From Pseudoduganella ginsengisoli (GTDB taxonomy: Bacteria; Pseudomonadota; Gammaproteobacteria; Burkholderiales; Burkholderiaceae_D), in assembly GCF_009720865.1 (NCBI RefSeq), contig NZ_WNLA01000010.1, forward strand, positions 124,001-188,000: a stretch of DNA of 64,000 bases, given 5' to 3'. A model generated the notes under the pieces. The model made no database searches. It saw nothing but the letters and a program-made list of their open reading frames with translations, and was not told the origin of the DNA. Shown piece after piece: positions 38,551-46,700 of this stretch (positions within the stretch are counted from its first letter, which is position 1; each line of letters begins with the position of its first letter). A program made the position numbers and the translations under genes.

Positions 38551-40581
38551 ATGACACGAGAAATTTATCTCGACGGCAACGCCACCAGCCCGGTCTTGCC
38601 AGCCGCCATCGATGCCGCAGTCCATGCCATGCAACTGTGCTATGGCAACCCCAGCAGCACTCACACGACAGGCTTGCAGGCGCGTGCATTGCTGAACAGT
38701 GCCCGCGAACGCGCCATGCGCGTGATCGGCGCCGGCAACGGGCGTGTGATGTTCAACAGCGGCGCGACGGAAGGCATCCAGACCGCCGTGCTGTCGTCGC
38801 TGTGCGCGTTGCGTGCACGCCGCGATGCGGGGGAAGCCATCGGTACGTTGCTGGTCTATGGCGCGACGGAACACAAGGCCGTGCCGCAAAGCCTGTCGCA
38901 CTGGAATACGGTGCTGGGCCTGAACCTGGAACTGGCTGCACTGCCGGTCGATGGCAATGGCTTGCACGATCTCGATGCATTGCGTGCGCTGGCGCCACGT
39001 GCGGCCATGGTGTGCACGATGGCGGCGAATAATGAAACCGGCGTGCTGTCCGATATCGCCGGTATCGAAGCCGTGTTGAACGATACGGCATGCACGGCTT
39101 ACTGGATGGTCGATTGCGTACAGGCGCTGGGCAAGTTCCGTTTGCAGCTGGCTAACAGCCGCATTGATTACGCGCCGTTTTCCGGCCACAAGCTGTATGC
39201 GCCGAAAGGCATCGGCATGCTGTACGTACGCGACGGCGCGCCGTTCACGCCGCTGATCGTCGGTGGCGGACAGGAAAGCGCGCTGCGCTCGGGCACGGAA
39301 AACATGGCAGGCATCGCGGCGCTGGACGCCGTGCTGGCTGCGCTGGAGCAGGGCGGCGTATTCCGCACGCACGACCAGCTGTGCGACTTCCGCGACCGCC
39401 TGGCGGCCAGCCTGCGCCGCGCCTTCCCTGGCATCGTCTTCAATGCGCCGTTTGAACATGCATTGCCAACCACGCTGAATTTCTCCGTGCCGGGTTTGAC
39501 CAGCCGCGAATTGATGGATGTCTTCGATGCGGGCGGCGTGCGTGTCAGCTCCGGAAGCGCATGTTCGTCGGCCAAGGCAGCGCCCAGCTATGTGCTGGAA
39601 GCGATGGGTGTTCCCGCATGGCGTGGCGCCAGCGCGATCCGCATGTCGTTCGGCCCCCTGGCAGACGACGCGATGATTGCCGCCGCGTGCGGGCAGATCG
39701 AACGGTGCGGCGTGATCTTGAATGCCGCCGGCAAAGGCGTCAGCGGCGAAGCGGCGGCACCCTACGTGCTGCAACTGGGCAGCGGCGGCGACTGCAGCTG
39801 GCTGGTGCTCGATGGAGCCAGCAATACTGCCGTCGTGATTGACCCCTGCGCTGAGCATGATGAGCGCATCGCCGCGCAGCTGGAATACCATGGCTGCCGC
39901 ATGCTGGCCGTGCTGTCCACGTCGCCACGTCCGGGCCTGGCGATGGCCGGTATAGACAGCTATGGCTGGCCGCTGGACAGGGAAGCGCTGGTGTTTGGCG
40001 GCCAGCGGCTGGAACGCGCCGATTGCGGCGCCGGCCAGCAAGCGTATTTGCTGGGGACCGATATCGGCACGGAATTGCCCCGTGCCGCCGTGCGCCACGC
40101 ATTCATCGGCAATGCGGCGCCCCAGCAACTGTCAGCCTTCGTGCATGACGATACCCTGCTGTGCGCCGCGCGCGATGAGCACCAGCCGGTATGCAGCAGC
40201 TTGCGCGTCACGCGCCGCCAGCCAGGCGACATGGAGAGCGATATGCACCTCGACAGCGAGAGCTTGCACAAGCTGCTGGCGGATTATCCGAACGCACTGC
40301 TGGTCGACGTGCGCGAAAGCGGTGAGCATGCCGCCAGCGGCATCGGCGCACCAGGTGCGGGGCCGGATGGCCGCACGGTGCTCAGTGTGCCGCTGGGCCG
40401 CCTGACCAGCCATATTGGCGGCTGGCTGCAAAGCGGCGTGCCGCTGGTGTTTTGTTGCCGCAGCGGCGCGCGCAGCGCCAAAGCCGCCGCATGCCTGCGC
40501 CGCCTGGGCCACCTGCATGCCTATGACCTGGCCGGCGGCATGGCGCTGACCAGCTGGCATCGGCTGCCGCACGCCGCCTGA
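38551..40581 (+). CDS. Triple fusion: cysteine desulfurase, degenerate MBL fold, rhodanese
   Basis: The protein has 676 residues from the ATG at 38551. Residues 1-380 are a NifS/IscS-type class V aminotransferase: PLP Lys214 in SGHKLYAPKG and the persulfide Cys338 in SSGSACSS. Residues about 400-560 align with persulfide-dioxygenase-like metallo-beta-lactamases (WLVLDGASNTAVVIDPCAEH), but the zinc motif THxHADH is replaced by STSPRPG at 456-462. A final RDEH stands where GHDY is expected, so zinc binding is lost. Residues about 575-676 are a rhodanese with Cys636 in FCCRSGAR. The set implies sulfur moved from cysteine to an acceptor within one chain. It is divergent from the Lrp gene. Confidence 0.9.
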   Translation: MTREIYLDGNATSPVLPAAIDAAVHAMQLCYGNPSSTHTTGLQARALLNSARERAMRVIGAGNGRVMFNSGATEGIQTAVLSSLCALRARRDAGEAIGTLLVYGATEHKAVPQSLSHWNTVLGLNLELAALPVDGNGLHDLDALRALAPRAAMVCTMAANNETGVLSDIAGIEAVLNDTACTAYWMVDCVQALGKFRLQLANSRIDYAPFSGHKLYAPKGIGMLYVRDGAPFTPLIVGGGQESALRSGTENMAGIAALDAVLAALEQGGVFRTHDQLCDFRDRLAASLRRAFPGIVFNAPFEHALPTTLNFSVPGLTSRELMDVFDAGGVRVSSGSACSSAKAAPSYVLEAMGVPAWRGASAIRMSFGPLADDAMIAAACGQIERCGVILNAAGKGVSGEAAAPYVLQLGSGGDCSWLVLDGASNTAVVIDPCAEHDERIAAQLEYHGCRMLAVLSTSPRPGLAMAGIDSYGWPLDREALVFGGQRLERADCGAGQQAYLLGTDIGTELPRAAVRHAFIGNAAPQQLSAFVHDDTLLCAARDEHQPVCSSLRVTRRQPGDMESDMHLDSESLHKLLADYPNALLVDVRESGEHAASGIGAPGAGPDGRTVLSVPLGRLTSHIGGWLQSGVPLVFCCRSGARSAKAAACLRRLGHLHAYDLAGGMALTSWHRLPHAA

Positions 40582-40729
40582 CGTAACGCTGCCTGACTGA
40601 ACACTGCCGGCAGGAAACCCGGCAGGCGCGTGTATGTACGGCACCGCACAGTAGCTATACGTGCGCTTCCGTACTATTGCTTGGACCATACTTAACTTCC
40701 CGTTACGCGGGCAGATTGCGAGGTCCAAG

Positions 40730-43700
40730 TTGAACGAGCAACCGAAATTCTTGCGTTACTTTACGTTTGGTTTCCGCGAAGATGCACCGAGCGCAGTACA
40801 AGACAACACTGCTGATGATGATTCTCCTTTGCGCGCGGAATTATTCAGTGCACAGCAAATGGCAGCCCACGGCAAAGTGTTGGCCGCCAGCCACGAACTG
40901 AGCAAGCGGCAGGGCCCTGACCGCCTGCTGGCGCGCCTGCGTGAAAACGCCGACGTCATTGCGCAGACGTGCGAAGAATTGACGGAGGCCGTGAAATCGT
41001 CGCGCCAGATCACGCCCGCGTCGGAATGGCTGCTCGACAATTCATACCTGATCGAAGACCAGATCCGCACGGCCCGGCGCCACCTGCCGAAAAATTACAG
41101 CAAGGAGTTGCCCCGCCTGGCCCGAGGCGCGCCCGATGGCACGCCACGCGTATACCAGATTGCGCTGGAAATCATTGCCCACGGCGATGGCCGCGTCGAC
41201 CCGGAAAGCCTGTGCCGTTTCGTCGATGCGTATCAGGAAGTGGCCACGCTGAAGCTGGGCGAGCTGTGGGCCATCCCCATCATGCTGCGGCTGGCGCTGA
41301 TTGAAAACTTGCGCCGCGTGGCGGCCCGCGTGGCCGATAACCGCATGCAGCGCGACCTGGCCAATACGTGGGCCGACCAGATGATGGACATCGCAGACAA
41401 GAACCCCAGCGGCTTGATCTTGCTGGTGGCCGACATGGCCCGTTCCCATCCGCCGCTGTCGAGCGGTTTCGTGGCGGAACTGGCGCGCCGCCTGCAGGGG
41501 CAAAGCGCGGCCTTGACTTTGGCGCTAACGTGGCTGACGCACCGGCTGGCGGAAAATGGTCTGACCATTGAACAGATGATCCAGCAAGAAATCCAGACGC
41601 AGGCGGCAGAGCAAGTGTCGATTGCCAACAGCATCGGCAGCCTGCGTTTCCTCGGCACGATGGATTGGCAAGAGTTCGTGGAAACCATGAGCGTGGTCGA
41701 GCAAACCTTGCGCCTCGATCCGGCCGACGTCTATGGCGACATGGATTTTTCCACGCGCGACCAGTACCGCCACGTGATTGAAAAACTCGCGCGCCGCTCA
41801 CCGCACAGTGAACAGGAAATCGCCGCCATGGCGGTCGAACTCGCGAAAAGCAAGCATGGCAATGGCGGCGATCACCGCATGGGCCACGTCGGCTATTACC
41901 TGATCGGCCGAGGCGTGGTCTTGCTGGAAAAACAGGCCGCCGTGCGCTGGCCCCTGGGCATCGCATTGCAGCAGACGTCGCGCGCATCGCCACTGACGTC
42001 GTACCTGGGCGCGGTTGCTGCGCTCACCGTGGTGCTGGCCGGGCTGGCGGTGGACCACGCCATGCGCGGCGGCGTGCAAAGCTGGTTATTGGTGGTGCTG
42101 GGCGTGCTGGCCGTGGCCGCCGGCAGCCAGCTGGCGCTGGCGCTGACCAACTGGGCCGCCACGTTGCTGACGCGGCCTAACCCCTTGCCCCGCATGGATT
42201 ACCGCAACGGCATCCCCAGCGATGCGCGCGCGCTGGTGGTGGTGCCGACACTGATCTATAGCAAAGACAATGTCGATGAACTGGCCGAGCAAATCGAAGT
42301 GCGCTTCCTGGCCAACCGGGATCCGAACTTGCGCTTTTGCCTGTTGACGGATTTCGCGGATGCGAAAGAAGAAACACTGCCGGGCGACGCGGCCCTGCTA
42401 CAGCAGGCGCAAGACCATATCCGCCGCCTCAATTCAAAGTACACGCCGGGCGCGGATGCGACGCCCCCTGGCGCGGCTGCCACCGTTCCGCCGGCCGGCA
42501 ATGCGCCCGCCGCACCGTTTTTGCTGCTGCACCGTCCGCGCGTGTGGAATCCGGCGGAAGGCGTGTGGATGGGGCGCGAGCGCAAGCGCGGCAAGCTGGA
42601 AGACTTGAACCGCTACTTGCGGGGCGGCGCGCGCGACCGCTTTTCACTGGTGGTGGGGGACGTCGATGACCTGGAAACCGTCCGCTACGTGATTACGCTC
42701 GATACGGATACGCGCCTGCCGCGCGATGCGGCGCGCCAGTTCGTCGCCTCCATGCAGCATCCGCTGAACCGTCCCCGTGTAGACCCGCGGCATAACCGCG
42801 TCGTCGACGGCTATGGCATCCTGCAGCCCCGTGTTGCGGTCAGCCTGCCCAGCGAACAGGCGTCGCGCTATGAGCGCCTGTGCGGCGGCGAGCCGGGCAT
42901 CGACCCGTACACCCGCACGGTGTCCGATGTGTACCAGGACGTGTTTTATGAAGGCTCGTTTATCGGCAAGGGCATTTACGATGTCGACGTGTTTGAGCAG
43001 GTGCTGGGCGGCCGCTTGCCGGATAACCGCATCCTCAGCCACGATTTGCTGGAAGGCTGCTACCTGCGGGCCGGTCTGCTCAGCGATGCGCAACTGTATG
43101 AACAATACCCGGCCAGCTACAGCGACGATATCTTGCGCCGCCAGCGCTGGATACGGGGCGACTGGCAATTGCTGTCATGGCTGATGCCGCGCACGCCGCT
43201 GCCGGGAGCCGATGGCCGTCCCACCGGCCGGGAACGCAATCCGCTGTCCTGGCTGTCGCGCTGGAAGCTGTTTGATAATTTGCGCCGCAGCCTGGTGCCG
43301 CCAGTGCTGGCGCTGTCGCTGCTGCTGGCGTGGGCCGCGCTGCCGGAACCGTGGTACTGGACGCTGGCCGTGCTGGCCGTGGTATTCGTGCCGCCGCTGG
43401 CCTCGGCCGTGTATGACCTGCTGAACCGTCCGCGCGATACGCTGTGGAGCCAGCACATTACGCAATCGCTGTGGCGCAGCCGTTTGCACTTTGCGCATGC
43501 GCTGCTGACCATGGTGTTCTTGCCGTATGAAGCGTACATCAGCGTCGATGCGATAGCCCGCACCACGTGGCGCCTGCTGGTATCGAAACGCCGCCTGCTG
43601 CAGTGGCGCGCTTCCGCGCTGGCGCGGGCCGGCAATGCGCCGGCAGATTACTGGCGCACGATGTGGGTGGCCCCCGTGGCGGCGGCCTTGATCGGCGCTG

Positions 43701-46700
43701 CGCTGGCGGTGTTCCGTCCGGAAGCGCTGCCCGCGGCATTCGCGCTGCTGCTGGCGTGGCTGGCCGCGCCGCTGGCGGCGTGGTGGATCAGCCGTCCGCA
43801 GCCCCGCGAGCTGGCGGAATTGTCGGACGAGCAGGGCGTCTTCCTGCATATGCTGGCGCGCCGTACGTGGGCGTATTTCGACACCTTTGTCGGACCTGAT
43901 GACAACTGGCTGCCGCCGGATAACGTGCAAGAGCACCCGACCCAGGTGATTGCCCACCGCACGTCGCCCACCAACATGGGCATGGCGCTGCTGGCCAATT
44001 TATCCGCGCATGATTTCGGCTATATCTGTGGCGCGCAATTGATAGCCCGTACCTTGAATACGCTGAATAGCATGGGCAAGCTGGAACGCTACCAGGGTCA
44101 CTTCTACAACTGGTACGACACAGTGACCATGAAGCCGCTGCACCCGATTTACATTTCATCGGTGGACAGCGGCAACCTGGCGGGCCATTTGCTGACGTTG
44201 CAGCAGGGGTTGCTGCACCAGATCGATGAACCCATTGCGGGCGGGCAGCTGTTGCAGGGCATCGCCACGACGATCCAGGTGCTGGCGGAAAGCGCGACGA
44301 ATGCGGTTGCAGTGCAAGGCAGCGCTGCCGGGAACGCGGCGGCTGCGCCGCTGCCTGATGCCTTGCTGGCGCTGGGACGCGAATTCGCTGCCGCGCCGCC
44401 ACCGTCATCGCTGCTGGACATGCATGCCTGCCTGCAGCGGGCCGCCCGCGCCGCCGATGCGTATCAACCGGACCGCGCGGATCCTTCCGTCCAGTATTGG
44501 GCGGCAGCGTTGCGCAACCAATGCAGCGCCGCGCTGGAAGACCTGGAAGCGCTGGCGCCGTGGCTGACCGCCGGTGAGGTATTCGACGCCAACATGGTGC
44601 GCATGCCGACTTTGCGCCAATTGGCGGACATGGATCACGCGGGCGCCGCCGTGCAATCAGACCTGGCGCCGGCAGAGCGGGAGCGCCAGGATGTGCTGGC
44701 CCGTCTCGTGTCGCAAGGCAGCAAGCTGGCCCGCAGCCGCATCGCGCAGCTGGAAGAACTGGCGCGTGAATGCGGCCAGTTCGCTCAAATCGAGTACGGC
44801 TTCCTGTTCAATCCCACGACGAAATTGCTGGCCATCGGCTACAACGTGACGGAGCGCCGGCTGGACGCCAGCTATTACGATTTGCTGGCGTCTGAAGTGC
44901 GGCTGGCCAGCTTTGTCGCCATTGCACAGGGCCAGCTGCCGCAGGAACACTGGTTTGCGCTGGGCCGCCAGCTGTGCATCCTGAACGGTGAACCGGTGCT
45001 GCTGTCGTGGTCCGGCTCCATGTTTGAATACCTGATGCCGCTGCTGGTCATGCCGACCTATCCGGAAACACTGCTGGACCAGACGTATCATTCCGTCATC
45101 GATGCGCAAATCGAATATGGCAAACAGCGCAGCGTGCCGTGGGGCGTATCGGAATCCGGCTACAACACGACGGATGCGGCGCTGAATTACCAGTACCGCG
45201 CGTTTGGCGTGCCGGGCCTGGGCTTGAAGCGGGGACTGGCCGATGACCTCGTGATCGCACCGTATGCGACGATGCTGGGCTTGATGGTGCGGCCGGAAGC
45301 ATCGACCACCAACTTGCAAAAGATGGCGGCGCTGGGCTTCATGGGCCGCTACGGCTTCTATGAAGCCATTGATTACACGCAGGCGCGTTTGCCGCGCGGC
45401 CAAACCCACGCAGTCATCCGTTCCTTCATGGTGCACCACCAGGGCATGGGCTTGCTGGCGCTGTCGTACTTGCTGCATGACCGGCCTATGCAGCGCCGCT
45501 TTGAGTCCGACCCGCAATTGCAGGCGACCTTGCTGGTGTTGCAGGAACGCAGTCCGCAAGCGGGCGCGTTTTATTCGAGCACGGCGGAACAGGCGGCCAT
45601 CCGCAGCGCCGCGCAAGAACAGGCGATGCTGCCGATGCGTATCCTCACGCAAGCGAATACCGCCGTGCCGGAAACCCAGCTGCTGTCCAATGGCCGCTAC
45701 CACGTGATGGTGACCAATGCCGGCGGCAGCTACAGCCGCTGGAATAATTTGTCCGTCACCCGCTGGCGCGAAGACAGTACGCGCGATAACTGGGGCCAGT
45801 TCTGCTATATCCGTGACCTCGATGACGGCGCGTACTGGTCTACCACGTACCAGCCGACGCTGATGGAACCGCGCAAATACGAAGTAATCTTCTCGGAAGG
45901 GCGGGCGGAATTCCGACGCACGGACAAGGAACTGGAGCTGTACACGGAAATCGTCGTATCGCCGGAAGATGACATTGAAATGCGCCGCACGCGCATCACG
46001 AATAAATCCGACCGCAAGCGCCAGATTGAAGTCACCAGCTTTGCGGAAGTCGTGATGGCGCCGGCACCGGCCGATGCGGCCCATCCCGCGTTCAGCAAGC
46101 TGTTCGTGCAAACGGAAATCCTGCCGCAGGAAACGGCCATCCTGTGCACGCGGCGCGCACGCGGCAAAGGAGAAAGTCCGCCATACATGCTGCATTTGAT
46201 GACGTTGCACGATGCGGCCATTGCCAACGTGTCGTATGAAACGGACCGTTCACGCTTCATTGGCCGCGGCAACACGGCGATGGCGCCGCGCGCCATGCAG
46301 GACAGGGAACCGCTGTCCGGAGCCGAAGGTTCCGTGCTCGATCCGATTGTCGCGATCCGCTATTGCATCACGCTGGAACCGGACGAATCCGCCGTGGTCG
46401 ACATCGTGACCGGCATGACGGATACGCGCGACGCGGCCCTGCACCTGATCGACAAGTACCAGGACCGCCACCTGGCGGACCGCGTGTTTGAACTGGCATG
46501 GACGCACAGCCAGGTGGTGCTGCGCCAGTTGAATGCCAGCGAAACGGATGCGCAACTGTATGGCCGCCTGGCCAACAGCGTGATTTATCCGAATGCTGCG
46601 CTGCGCGCCGACCCGTCGATCCTGACGCGCAACCAGCGCGGCCAGTCCGGCCTGTGGGCGTATGCGATTTCCGGCGACTTGCCGATCGTGCTGCTGCAAA

